Made by a program: the position numbers and the translations under genes
Origin: Nissolia schottii
Lineage: Eukaryota; Streptophyta; Magnoliopsida; Fabales; Fabaceae
Reading direction: 5' to 3'
DNA length: 64,000 bases
Assembly (NCBI GenBank): GCA_003254905.1
Contig: QANU01002056.1
Coordinates: forward strand, 74,035 to 138,034
The notes under the pieces: generated by a model
What the model was told of the DNA's origin: nothing
The model's input: only the letters and a program-made list of their open reading frames with translations
Databases searched by the model: none
Part shown: positions 23,981 to 35,893 of the stretch, in pieces
How the letters are laid out: each line of letters begins with the position of its first letter
Numbering within the stretch: position 1 is the first letter of the stretch

Positions 23981-26582
23981 TCATTGGATTCTACAACCCC
24001 CAGAATCTTGTCCGCGCCGGACATTGCCATAAGCTGACAGTTCCAAAAGATCCATATCACGACCTGTAAATGCAATATGCATCCAATGCCCCCATTAACA
24101 AAGTTCCAATTTATCCAAAAAAAAGTTCTAATCACTATTATAGCTAATGTTTTTATATGATCATTATTAACTACTGTAACAATGGTACCTGAAACCCTGC
24201 AATAAGAACTCTTCTGAATAAGTTCAGCTTTCGAGATCTCTGTTCGATTACCCTTAGATCGATTAACTGTTGCCTAAAAAACACAATGCAAAGAAACTTT
24301 TATCAAACAAATGCAAAGTTAATCCAATAAGGAAGCAGACTAAATAAATAATTAATTAATTTTTGTTTGGAAATAAGGTAGAGCTTGCATCTTACTTTAT
24401 TTTATTACTTGCACCGAACTTTTCTGGAAGCAGAAGTGAACTTTAGTAGCAAAACTAAAATACATAGAAGCTTCCTTTGACAAGTCAATTGGAAGAAAGA
24501 AATTACATCAACGCGCTATATAAGAGTAATGGCAAGTTGGCAACCCTTGGGCAACTCATTTCTAGAAAGTTTGCAGGCCATTCAGAAAGAAATGTATTGG
24601 AGGAGATGAGACCAAGTGTCACATTATTTGAGTTATCTAAATGTTTGTATCAAATAGTGTAAAAATGTCAGTTTTGCACTACTTCTACATGGCTCTGGTA
24701 AAGGTATACAACCAAGACTCTGATTCGTTCAATGCTCAAAAATATGCCAATGAAATCCCTTGGACCAAGACACACCACTTAATTGTGGTTACAAAAGCAA
24801 ACTTCATTTTTGAATTCTATATAGATAACCACACAGGGAATAAGAAAACATACAAAAGAATGAATCCATCAAATGTGCACAATTATCTACATACTAATCT
24901 AGAAATAAAAAAATAAAAAAATAAAAATCCTTATAACAGGATTAATGGTATCATTGTAGTATTACAAGATAAGGCCGTCAGTTGAAATATGTTTGGTTTC
25001 AATGAATGATGTTTGCTGGATTTTCAAAAAATGCTCTTTGTTAAAGCATATTATCTAATGAACATACTACAATTGCTCCCCCCAGGCCAGTTTTTTCTCC
25101 AAATGGAAACAGAAATTGAGAGAAAGCGAAAAACTTTACCTGTAACACTTGACAGTTTTCCAGCGTGCTTTTCCCACCCTGTAGTTCACAAAACACCCCA
25201 AATGAAGTATAAGCAAAAAGAAAATCAAAACCAGAACCGTACTAAGATGGTAACTCAGTAATGTCATGGTGGTGTCTTGCTGATATGAAGGGTATTTGGA
25301 TGTTAGGAAGGGGTGGGAAGAAATCAAAGAGAAAGGGAGAAAGAAGGAAATGAAAGAAAATTTTGGGGGAATGGCAGTGTTAAGTAATGACTTTCCTTTT
25401 TTTTGTTTGGGTAGTTATAAATTTATTATCCTCCAAAACTGATGGAACTCTAAGGACAGGGGTCTTGAGGATCACATAAAAAACCCCTCACTCTCTTCTC
25501 CTTCTTTAATAGACTTCCAAATGATATGATGGCTTAATAAAAACTTCACTTCCCATATTTTCTCTTCCTAACTCAAAAGTTGAAACATAGCTGCAGACCA
25601 CTGTAAACATGTACTGCCATCTTCAGAAAATGATATATCCTCAAAATGTAGCATAGCCTTAACAGGTGCTTCTCCACTAATGCTACATTACCTATATGAA
25701 TCATGCAGATGAAAATGCAAGATATGTTGTTCTCCTAACACAGTTTGGCCATAGTTTGAACTTGTCTCTTGGTAGAAGGCTTTGGGATGAGAGGGCAATC
25801 AATAACAGTGATTGCAATGAGTCTTTCCCACACGGGCATATTACGGACCGGATAAGGAACACAAAAAAGGAAAAAATCAACACGGACTTGATGAAAAACC
25901 TAGTTTTGGAAATAGATGGTAGACAAGCAAGATGAATTTCATATCTTGTCAGCATGAGCATGATTATATAATTGTGCATATAGGTTTCAGCATAATTATT
26001 TATGAGTACTTTCGAGTACAAATGCTACCTACCACACCAATTCAATAAACCTATTCACAAGAAAAACAACTCAGATTCCGACTGAAAATAAAAAATGAAC
26101 TAGCATAAAAAGGGAATAATTCAAAAATCATCGATTCCCAAACAATATCACTGAAAAGGGGGAAATAGTACCTTAGAGTAAGGGAGAATGTGATCGTAAT
26201 CGTGGCAGAGGCAACCAGGGCAACCGACGAGCTTGCGAAAGACGGTGTTGCCGAGGGCGTCCCTCCGCCATCGGTCGGGGTCTCTTCCCTTGATCTTCTC
26301 GGCCTTCTCCCAGCATTGCTGCTTCACGCTGTAGGGGAAGCTTCTAGGGTTAGGGTTAGGGTTTGTGTCGTTGGAGACTCTGAGGCCTTCGAAGTCGGCT
26401 ACGAGGTCATCGTGGAGGAGAGTTGCAGAGCGGGAGGGGCTGAATGATGCGGATGAACGAGAAGACGACAGCTTTGACGATGTCGTTTTGGATCGGTCCC
26501 TCAGCGGCGGTGAGGCAGGGCCTCTTCTTGTTCTTCTGCTCTCTTCCCCGTTGCTACTCGAGGAAGGAGAAGGATTACTCAT
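23981..26582 (-). CDS. small HNH endonuclease-domain protein (At3g47490-like)
   Basis: Four coding exons on the minus strand: 26582-26172, 25178-25140, 24273-24189 and 24063-23981. All have GT-AG introns and consistent phase (0, 0, 1), for 205 aa. The N-terminal ~85 residues are Ser/Arg/Pro-rich and probably disordered or targeting. The conserved part runs QQCWEKAEKIKGRDPDRWR, then GCPGCLCHDYDHILPYSK, then GGKSTLENCQVLQ (the 39-bp exon), then ATVNRSKGN. The D-H, N and N positions in this order form an HNH/beta-beta-alpha-metal fold, with CPGC possibly binding zinc. I recall a plant family of this shape annotated as HNH endonuclease, without a firm in vivo role. The start at 26582 (MSNPSPSSSS) is chosen over 26636 because the extra 18 residues look non-conserved. 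Intron 1 is 993 bp. Confidence 0.88.
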
Positions 26583-27595
26583 TGCCTCTTGCTTCCAATT
26601 CGATTTCGTATCGGTGCTGCAAAAACATATCGCCACGTGCTGTATTCACACCTTATCTCATTGTTAATGGCGGGATTAAAGCTTGGTATCATCTCCTTTG
26701 GTTTAAGTGATTCAATTCGAGTTTTGGTTCATAGAAAAACACTAGAGTTTTTTATTTCAATTATATAAAAAAGAATAATTAAGGTCTCTAAAGAATTTAA
26801 AATGTAAAATAAATGGAATTTAATTGAATTATTTAAATTCTTTTGCATTTTAAATTCATTGAAATTTGAAAATGTCTTATCCTTACACAACTTAAGCGAA
26901 TTTAAATGATTCAGTTGAATTCTCTTCGTTTTAAAAATATATAGTTTGGTTAAAATAATTACATTATCATTTTCAAAGTCTTTCTTAAGATAATGAAATT
27001 GTATTTACCTACTTTTGACGGATTCGATGACAACCAAGTGAAGTTCGATCGGTGACTGGCGGTAGCTTAGCCAGCAAATGGCAAGGACTCAAACGACAAC
27101 CAGTGGGGGCTCGACCGGCAATCGGTAGTGCCCCGACATAGGGCGGTTACTAGTGGCCACCAACGTTGGGCAACCGACGATAAACAATGAGTATTAGATG
27201 ATGAATGGTAATAAAGTTTGAAGATGAGAAAGTTAAGAGTTAAGACAATGAGTAGAAATGAAGAAAATTTTAGAATTATTGTGAAAGGAAAGAAATTGAG
27301 ACCCCATCTTTTAAGGATAATTATTCTTGCACACCCAATCCTTGCACACCTGTTGCACACCCACCCTATTTTATAAAACCCTTGGCTTACTCAGCAAAGT
27401 GCTCACCCTAACGAACCACGCGTCTTTTTCGAGATAACCGCCTCCTTCATGTCTTTGCGTTTTCTCACTCTCTGCGTCTTGCTTTGGTTTTGCTTTGCGT
27501 TTTCTTGTTCGTTTGCTCCTCGATATAGTTGTTTCTTGTTCGTTTTTCATATCTGTGTTTTCTTCTTTGTTCTTTTTTCATCTCTATTCTGCATC
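26583..27595. other. intergenic, likely promoter space
   Basis: AT-rich, no gene seen. A cluster of TTGCACACC-type motifs (about 27328-27360) precedes the FAR1-related pseudogene and could be the end of a DNA transposon. I found no matching inverted copy downstream. Confidence 0.4.
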
Positions 27596-27754
27596 ATGGA
27601 AGTGTCAGCGACGAATCCACTAAATTTATTTGGCAAGGAGTCGTCGTTCATGGAGTTGTTGGATAGTTTCAACTATGCTACGAAGGCACTGCCCCAACCC
27701 ACATTGTTGGAAGGTAATTATCATACATGACGATTCTGTCTAAATATAAACAAA

Positions 27755-27925
27755 GGTTGTGTCTAAAGATCAACAACGGTTGTGTCTTAAGATAAACAAC
27801 GGTCAGGTCTAAAATAAAATGAAGGTTAGGTCTCTTATAATAATATGGTTATGTCTTATATAACATGATGGTTGTGTCTACAATTCAATATTGGTTAGGT
27901 CTCTTATAACACAGTCGTTGTGTCT
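27755..27925 (+). repeat. intronic array of GGTTGTGTCT/GGTTAGGTCT motifs
   Basis: Eight degenerate copies of a 10-mer GGTT(G/A)(T/G)GTCT spaced about 22-25 bp apart fill the intron between the first two FAR1-related exon blocks. Further copies sit in later intron-like gaps (28128, 34236, 34300-34315, 34568), and the reverse orientation (GACCTAAC) occurs at 28490-28620. Confidence 0.8.
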
Positions 27926-29942
27926 TACTTCACAGAAAGTGTGGTACTTGGCCCCAACATTCTAACTCAAGGTACCACTGATGTTAACAATGAAGAGATT
28001 GTTTTAGCAACATATGACGACAATGCAGCTATGATGGTGTCAAACGTTGAAGAACCTGAAGGTATTTTAACGAATCAATTAAATAAAGTTATGTTTTACA
28101 AAGTTGATAAGTTACGTCTACAATTAAATAATGGTTAGGTTTACAATTGAATAATGTTTAGATCTCTTGCAACTGTAACTCTTTGTTACATGAAGTTGGT
28201 GGAGCAGAAAATGTTACATTCACGGAGAGGGATGTTAGGAATTTCGTAAGGATAGAAGTTAGAAGTGTTGGGTCGGAAGGGGATGGGCAAGCCATAATCC
28301 AATACTTTCATAGGATGCAGGCTCAAAATGACAACTTTTACTATGAATTCCTAAATGATAATGAGAGGTGAATCACCCATGCCTTTTGGTGTGATGCTAG
28401 GAGTCGAGCAACGTATGAATATTTTGGAGATGTGATTTCGTTTAACACGACATGCTTGACCAACATGTATGGTACATTATTATTTATATGACCTAACTAC
28501 TTTTATATTTGGGACCTAAACAAAATGTTGTATGTGACCTAACCACATAATAACATTAGACACAACTTTATGTGATTATAGACCTAACTTATTTTACCAA
28601 ACCTGACCTAACCATGTTATTATAGTAGACATAACCACAGTTATAATTTTATTTGTAGGTACAATATGCCTTTTGCGTGTTTTGTTGCTGTTAATCATCA
28701 TGGGAATTCCGTTTTGCTTGAATGTGGGTTGCTTGCGTCTGAAGAGAAAGAATCTTTTGTTTGGCTATTTCAATGTTTCTTGAGATGCATGAAGGGGAAG
28801 ACACCATTGAGAATCATAACATAGTAATGCATGCTAATAAAGCATGGAATTGAAGTAATGTTTCCCACAACTCGTCATCGTTGGTGTATTTGGCACATAT
28901 TGAAGAAAATTCTAAACAAATTAAAGGGATTCACAGAGTATGTAAGAATTAAGGAGGATGAAACACCCTAGCTAGCTAGCTTACGCTTAAGTCGCAAACC
29001 GTGCTTAACCAGGTTGTTATCTGCTTGGTTGGAGTATTTACAGTCCTATATTAACTTTAGAAAATATCTTTTTAATCAAAATATGGACCAATTTAAAACT
29101 TTTTCCTTTCTTAATTAAAACATAAAGTATGAGCCGTGCGTGTGAATGAAGACAATATGTACATATATAAACAAGCGATAGAGTCTACAAGACTTAGGCG
29201 TTTGATAGCATACCAAATAATTACTCACAACATACTCATATAAATATAACTCATACATACTAGTCCAGAAATACTTGCACATATGCTTATAATTAAATAT
29301 TACAAGTACTGCAATCAAAAGCTAATGGCAAAACGAATCCATTTAGCTAATACAAAATGCCCACACATCGTGACGTGTAGTTCAGAAATGCAGTTCTGCT
29401 GCCTCCCCGAAATCTCTTGTCTCCAAGGCTCTTTAGTTGTCCTCTGCTGCCTCCTCCGCTCTGGCGTATTTGTCGTACTCGCCTAGAATCATAAGTGAGT
29501 GGGGGGGGTGAGAACGTAGCATTCTCAGTGGGAAGTCTAGGCCAATATCTATTCTGTATTTACTCACTTGTGATCCAGGCCGCTCAGGAGTTCTCTAAGT
29601 GTCATGCATATTAAATTCCCTGCTTTATTTTATTCTTGCTAATCCTGAGCAGCCCTAATTACTAGGTGACAGGGGATATACTAATCTTCGTCCTAGTCAT
29701 TAAGTGTACACTGTCGGCTGACTATTACTTAGTCGTCATAAGATTCGGAATACTCTAAGCGTCTACTTTATAGGGCGATCGTCAACGACGTTTTGCCGCA
29801 CATACATATCTCACATTCAACACATATTTTATGCATGGGGAAATTCCCGAGTTTTCTTATACTGTTTACTTGTCTTACTTCCTTGTACACCTTAGGTCCG
29901 TAGTCCACACACGGTGTCTTGTACCTTCTTGCTTTACTTACT

Positions 29943-30190
29943 TATCTTGTCTCTTTGTACACCCTAGGACCATCCTCCACACGCGATGTAATATCCATCC
30001 TAGGACTTTCGTCCACACGCGATGTGATATGCATCCTAGGACCGTCGTCCACTCACGGTGCATTGTACATTCTAGGACTGTCGCCCACGCGCGATGTATG
30101 GTACATCCTAGGACCGTCGTCCACACGCGATGTAGTGTACATCCTAGGGCCGTCATCCACACGCGATGTATAGTACACCCTAGGACCGTA
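29943..30190 (+). repeat. 36-bp tandem repeat
   Basis: About seven copies of a 36-bp unit built on CCTAGGACCGTCGTCCAC followed by ACGCGATGT and a variable ATATGCAT-like end. Because 36 is a multiple of three, all three frames stay partly open, which creates repetitive 12-residue peptides on both strands. These frames are by-products of the array. Confidence 0.9.
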
Positions 30191-30965
30191 TTCTTTATCC
30201 TTAACGGTAGAGCTCATACCACACGCATTTAGCACAAATGTATTTCATATCATAACCTTTTATCTTTGTCCGCACCTTCGGGGACATCTTACTTTCTATC
30301 TTTCTCTTTCCTTTCTTTCTTTTATTTTTCTTTATTCATGAATTATGACTTTCTTGACACGTCTTTGTCTTTTATTCGTCTATGATGGTAGTCATACGCG
30401 CAGGCGTAGGCCTGTATTTGTCATGAACCAATCCTCATGTCGGGACTGGTGAGAGGCTTGTCCTTTAGACGTGCCAAGAGAGGGGGTGCCCTATTATACA
30501 ACTATGTTCTTATCTTCAAGGTTCTCCGAGCCCTCGTGGCCGGAGCCTTCTTAAGATACTCCGTTTTTCCTAGTGTTCAATTATGATCTTTGTTAGGTTT
30601 AGGTGATAACTTCTAATTTTCTAAGGTCGTCCTAAGAATCCTGACGACGATCGTATCCTCTTTATGCATAATATCATTCATATACACATAATACACATTA
30701 TCATGACACGTAATACATGACCATTTACCTCATACATGCATTAAGGTACGACAACAACTACCGAGACACTCATAACCTCTTTTTCCTTTGGAATTTTGAC
30801 TATCGAATACCCGATGACTCCTAGACCTCATCCTAGGGTTTTTGATAGCTATAAGACCAATTTTCACACCTATAAGTCTAGATTTTATGCCCTAAGTTCA
30901 GCAATTGCAGATTCACTCCTTTTTCCCTAAGTACCATCTTTTATCCGAACAACTCGTTTTTCGTT

Positions 30966-31505
30966 AGAATTTTTAATCAACCATTAACCGATTGACTTAA
31001 AGCTTGACCCTAAAGTTTTCCATATTTCTGAACCCACTTCTTATGAAAACAAACCCAGATTTTTAATTTCTTTACCCAAAATTACAGTTCTGCCCCCATA
31101 AGCCCAAAATGTCATTTTTGCCCGAAAAGCCGATTTTCCTTTGGAATTTTATTTCTCCATAACCCAATGGACTCAAGACTTGACCCTAAGTTCTTACATA
31201 GTTCTGAACCCACTTTTTATGAAAACAAACCCAGATTTTTAATTGCTATACCCAAAATTACAGATTTGCCCTTTTTGATCAAAATACCATTTTTGCCCAT
31301 AAAACCGATTTTCTTCAAAATTTTAGTTAACCACAATCCAATGGACTCAAGTCTTGATCCCAAAGTTTTTGATATCTCTGAACCCATTTTTCATGAAAAT
31401 AGACCCAGATTTTTAGTCTAAATGCCCGAAATTATAGAAATGACAATTTTGCCCTTCTATGCCCAAAACCCCATTTTTGCTCTATGTCACCTTTCCTCAA
31501 AATTC
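30966..31505 (+). repeat. three tandem ~176-bp units inside the LTR
   Basis: Successive units share AACC...ATGGACTCAAG(A/T)CTTGA, then TCTGAACCCA(C/T)TTTTATGAAAA, then AACCCAGATTTTTA, then CCCAAAATTACAG, then CATTTTTGCCC, ending in a CGATTTTC(C/T)T-type block. The first unit (about 30966-31150) is the most diverged. A 5'-LTR or leader duplication is likely. Confidence 0.8.
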
Positions 31506-34500
31506 TTCCATGTACAGCACTAAAAACATTTTTCCACATACTCCAGCATTTATAAATCATATATTATCATCCTCAAATCACAAAATGGCACGTGCATGCA
31601 TCATCTACCAATTATCACAACATATTTTCATCAAGTCACATATACTCTTGCATGCAACATGCAAGCATGCATAGATCTCCAAGAAAATGATTAAATCATA
31701 ACTTTACCCACAGATTTTAACAACCAAAAAAATATATTTATCCAACTCAAAACATAAATAACACATGCAAAGCCATTTCAAGACATAAAGCTCATATTTC
31801 ACACATATCACCATATATCATTTGCATGCAACATGCAAGCACTTACAAATCACCAAGAAGGTGATTCAAACATAGTTTTACCCACTTGTTGAGTGTTGGT
31901 TTGGTGTGGTGTAGTGAGCTTGGGTTGAAGTCTAAGAAGCTTTGTTGCTCCAAAGCTTGAGATCCCTCTTTTTCCAAGTTGAATATTTTGAGAAATATGG
32001 AAGATGATGAATCTGTTTGGGGTGGGGGTTTGGTGAGGATGATGATATTTATTTTCCTTGATGGTGAGTGAAGTAAAATGAAGTGAAAATATGAGGAAAC
32101 TTGGCTATGGAATTCGGTTTTTGGCTAGGGAAAAATGGTGGGAGAATGCTTGATTTTTGGTCAAGAAGATGGTGGTTCTTTGGTGGCTTTTCTCCAAGCT
32201 TTCTTGAAGAGATTTTGGAGTGTCTTAGAAGGATGAAAGTGAGAGTGGAGAGGGCTGGTGGTTTCGGTTGTGGGGCTTGGAAGAGTAGGCTAGAGTGTTT
32301 GTGTTCTTGCTTAGAGACTATGGTGTTTTCTTTGGGGAAGCTTTGGCTTTGGTGATGAAGTGCAAATGGAGAATGGGAGAAGAGTGAAGATGAGAAATCT
32401 CAAGGAGAGCTGATTGTGAGTGTGTTGGTCTTGGGGAGGGTTTTTGGCCAAATTTGGAGTTAATTTCTTAGTGTAATGATGTGTAATTATGTTACCTTTT
32501 TGCCTTAGCCAATGCATGTCTCTTGTTTGACCAAATGAGTAAGAAGTCTCATAATGGTGGGGGCATGGCTGCAGCTGCACGGTTTTTGGGAGGGTTTTTG
32601 GGGCAAATTTTTTATTAAAAAAGTGTTAAGGAGAATAGGTGTATTCATGCTACTTTTGAATAAGTCAATGCATATCCATTGAGTGTGGAAGAAGTAAAAA
32701 GGTGTAATTAAAGTGACTAGGCTGCTGTGCAAGAGTGTACAGCCGTGGGAGAGAGCAGATTTTGCTCAAAAATTGGTACGTGTTCGGTCGTGTTTGGTCG
32801 TTAATTGTCTGGTTACGCGCGTGTTCGCTCGCGCAAAAAATTAACAATCGATCAAAAATTATCTAAACATAATTTAACATTAATCAAACACTAAAAATAA
32901 GAATTTGAAGTTATATAGGATATTCCAAATTTCCCCGGTAAAAAGTGTATTTTTACGGGTACAGCCGGTACGCACTTAAATTTCCGGTAACGCCCGAAAA
33001 TTAGTACAAAAATCATTTTAAAATAAAATCACATTCTTCAAACAATTCTAATGAGGAATTTAATTTTAATCTAAGAATTTAATTTTAATCTAAGGTACTC
33101 GTAATTTTCTGTTCACAACAGTCTATTTTACGAGTGTCTTCGATACGTATTAAATTTCGGCGGTGACTAAAAATTGGTTCAGTTCTCATGAAAACCCGCA
33201 AGATCACAAGACCATTATTTTGACTGGTATTTTTAGAAGATGAATTTTATAATATAATTTTTTCAGTGAATATTAATGCTATTGTCTTCAAGCAACATTT
33301 ATATATTTCTACATGATATATATTTAAAACTATTGTACAACTGCCTATTGTTATGCATATCATATCAATATATAATAAAGTATTATACTATATATTTATG
33401 CATCAATTGTTGATCGTTAAATGTTTATCTCTTAATGAATGAATTTTGTAATTTTTTTATATTTGTATTTCACGGTGCACCAAGCATCACAATTATTGTT
33501 ATAAGAATTTTATGACGAAGCATTTGTTATGAGAATAATAGGAAATAGCTGCTATAGATTATAATTCTAAACTGGAATTTTAGTAAATATGGTATTTCTA
33601 TTAGTTTATTATTTTATTTACTTGTTTATAGTGAGATTGTACTATTTTTATTACTTTGGTATGATAATAATGTTATATACATTATTGAAAATAACATATT
33701 GTTTGAATGACTTAAACCAAAACCACATTGGTTTACTACCTTATCAATATAATAGATTATTCACTAATACATTTTACTTCCTAAAACATTAATTAGATCC
33801 CTAATAATAATTCACTTGTTATAATATAAGGGTTAAAATGTGAGGTACGCATAAACTATGTTTTTATAACTTTAATAATTAGCTTCATTAGTTATTTCGT
33901 GATCATGATTTATCCATTACTAAAATTTAGTATTTATTTTACAAACTATGTTCAGAAACATATTGACATTAGTTATGTTAATGTTTTTAAGCATAGTGTT
34001 GTCTTTATTATATTTGAGTGTTTTGGTACGTATTAACTAATATAATTTAGTTTTCTAGTCTCAATAATTGGCTTGTAAATACTAATTACGCGAAATTCCT
34101 TTTAAGAAAAAAGTGGGATGTTACAGAGGACATTAACAAGGCTGTTTACAACACACTTACTGTTAAAGAGTTTGAGAGGGAATAGAATGTGGTTTTCGAC
34201 AAATATAGTCTTCAAAACAATGCATGAATTCAGGTATGGTTAGGTCCTTCTGGTATACGTCATTGTGTCTATGTTAACAATGTTATTAGGTCTATATATA
34301 TAATGGTTAGGTCTAGCAATATGTATTTTTTATTAACGATAAATTTGCACAAAAGTCTTTAATGATCGCCATAGGTGGGTCCCAGTATACTTTAGAGATG
34401 AATTTTGGGTGGCATGTCAAGTACACAAAGAAGTGAAAGTATGAAAGCATTTTTTGATGGCTTCCTCAACTCAAGTAGCAGCCTTCACCAATTTGTGAAC

Positions 34501-34759
34501 CAGTACGATAATGGTTAGTTGTGGTATTTTTTATGTTAATTAAGATGGTTATGTCTGTCAGCATAGTGTGGTTAGGTCTCATAATGCTAGGGCGTTCGGT
34601 CTTAATTTAATTTCACATCACATGATACTATTTCATTTGTGTGGTTTCAACGCTTTCTAGGATGGTTCAAATATAATAAGAAGCTAATTTGAAAGAATTT
34701 AATACTTCAATTCAATGTGCCTCAAAGATTACATTTGAGAGACAATTTCAAGCCGAGTA

Positions 34760-35085
34760 TGTAACACCCATGTTAACTGCTTACGCTATAGTCGTAAACG
34801 CTGCTCACAAGGTTGTTAACTTCTTTGGTTGGGATACTTCTAGCCCCATAATTATCTTTGAAAATATTCTCTTACTGAAAATATGGACCAATATTAAAAC
34901 TTTTCCTTTCTTTATTAAAACATAAAATATGAGCCATGCGTGATCAAGAAGTCATACATATATACGCAAGCAATAGAGTCTAAGAGATGTAAGCACTTAA
35001 CGGCACAATCAATATGTGTTCACAACAAATTCATAGAGAGCATAATATTCATCCATGTAGGTCTAGAAATAGTTACACTGAAGAA
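34760..35085 (+). mobile_element. truncated 5' end of the same LTR family
   Basis: Starts TGTAACACCCATG directly after the FAR1-related FQAEY codons. It shares with 28959+ the blocks AAAATATGGACCAAT, TTTTCCTTTCTT, TTAAAACATAAA, ATGAGCC and AATAGAGTCTA. Similarity ends near 35085, so only about 0.33 kb remains. No 3' terminus or target duplication was found. Confidence 0.7.
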
Positions 35086-35089
35086 ACGA

Positions 35090-35893
35090 ACATAGCCTGC
35101 AGATGTGGTGGGTGTTGCCTTCTTGAGGGTTGAAGTAGACTTCTTGGGTGCCATAGCTTTGCAGCATGATAAAATTACACATTAGCAAATATAATGTAGA
35201 AATACATAACTACAAGACACAACCATACATAACCTAATACAACAGGAAGACACAACTGTATAATGCTGAAAGACACAACCAAATAGCAAACCTAGACCTA
35301 ATCGTGACGAAGTACGAGACACAACCTTTTCGTTTGTGTAGACACAACCGTAGTAGAGAACGAGACACAACCATTTATTTTATAAAGACACAACCCTTTT
35401 TATATCTTAGACACAACCATTTATTTTACTCAGACACAACGTTTTTCATATCTTAGACACAACATTTTGTTTTACTCAGACACAACCATTTGTTTTACTC
35501 AGACACAACCATCAAGACATCAACAAAAATTTTCTACTCATTCCGTAAGAGATGTCATAGAAAAGAAGGAATATAATTTGAAAAGATATTAGTTGAATAC
35601 TAGTTACTGTTATACGCGACAATAGCTGGCAATATACATACTTGTTTTGCCATAAGCACCTTCAGCACTTTCCACTTGTTTTATTTGGTTTTCTTCCATC
35701 TGCAGAAATACAAGATAAAGTATTGCAGTCTTTGAATTCAAAACTCTATTAATCATTTACTTACAGTGCTAATCCCAATAGAACTATTTCCTTGAATTGC
35801 TAGTGCCTCTTCAATTTGTAAGATTTCAGATTCTAAAGTATACACACGTTCCAATATCTCGGGAGTGCTCACAAAGCGAACAAACCTACAGGG
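35090..35893 (-). pseudogene. exon-like blocks of an unrecognised gene
   Basis: On the minus strand, three short blocks read as plausible peptide. They are 35893-35770 (FVSTPEILERVYTLESEI, then LQIEEALAIQG), 35705-35640 (MEENQIKQVESAEGAYGK), and 35153-35090 (MAPKKSTSTLKKATPTTSAG). The spacer between the last two contains the AGACACAACC array, which on this strand reads GGTTGTGTCT as in the FAR1-related introns. I do not recognise the family. The blocks could be accessory exons of the same transposon, or fortuitous. Splice junctions are only partly convincing. Confidence 0.3.
35215..35510 (-). repeat. AGACACAACC motif array
   Basis: Twelve copies of AGACACAAC (nine of them AGACACAACC) in about 300 bp, many separated by TTTATTTTACTC or TTTTTATATCTT-type spacers giving a ~24-bp period. 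It is the reverse complement of the GGTTGTGTCT motif at 27755-27925. Confidence 0.9.

Larger units (their letters stand above)
28959..34125 (+). mobile_element. 5167-bp non-coding LTR-bounded insertion (solo LTR or LARD)
   Basis: The unit starts TGAAACACCCTAGC, ends GGGATGTTACA, and is flanked on both sides by GAGGA (28954-28958 and 34126-34130), a clean 5-bp target-site duplication. Removing it restores the FAR1-related frame. No gag, protease, RT, integrase or RNase H signature is visible in any frame. I see no internal second copy of the terminal sequence, which favours a single very long LTR (solo LTR) over a two-LTR element. A large-retrotransposon-derivative is the alternative. The interior contains a 36-bp tandem array (29.94-30.19 kb) and three ~176-bp tandem units (30.97-31.5 kb). 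Related copies start at 34760, 52623 (reversed) and 62951. Confidence 0.82.
27596..34759 (+). pseudogene. FAR1-related (FRS/MULE transposase-derived) pseudogene, split by an LTR insertion
   Basis: Exon-like blocks at 27596-27713, 27936-28061, 28196-28466, 28659-28958 plus 34126-34237, about 34372-34502, and about 34662-34759 translate into a FAR1/FHY3-type protein. Recognisable blocks are GGAENVTF, FWCDARSRATYEYFGDV, MPFACFVAVNHHG, SFVWLFQCFLRCM, RHRWCIWHI, VKEFEREWNVVFDKY, and (one frame over) FFDGFLNSSSSLHQF. FAR1 family proteins derive from MULE transposases and act as light-signalling transcription factors. The N-terminal FAR1 zinc-finger domain is not visible. Breaks are TGA at 28369, TAG-TAA at 28822-28827, a frame change near 34440, and the 5167-bp insertion at 28958/34126. 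The protein reads smoothly across the insertion (RIKED|INKAVYN) when one target copy is removed. It may be a transposase relic rather than a host FRS gene. Confidence 0.82.

Noticed and set aside
26148..26636. Single-exon reading of the HNH gene starting at 26636
   Set aside because: The frame runs into intron sequence after SK; the downstream exons complete the HNH motif, and the later ATG gives a better N-terminus.
27755..27925. CRISPR-like or telomere-like array
   Set aside because: Motifs are degenerate with similar spacers and lie in an intron of a transposase-derived gene.
28966..28981. Possible restriction-like palindrome CTAGCTAGCTAG as regulatory site
   Set aside because: It is part of the conserved LTR start shared with the copy at 62951.
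29943..30190. CRISPR-like regular repeat
   Set aside because: Direct tandem 36-bp units without unique spacers, in a plant nuclear LTR.
29831..30232. 133-codon frame of repeated HPRTVVHTRC peptide
   Set aside because: It is the translation of a 36-bp tandem repeat inside a non-coding LTR; open on both strands.
32101..32355. 84-codon Trp/Gly-rich frame
   Set aside because: Lies inside the 5167-bp LTR insertion and is compositionally biased.
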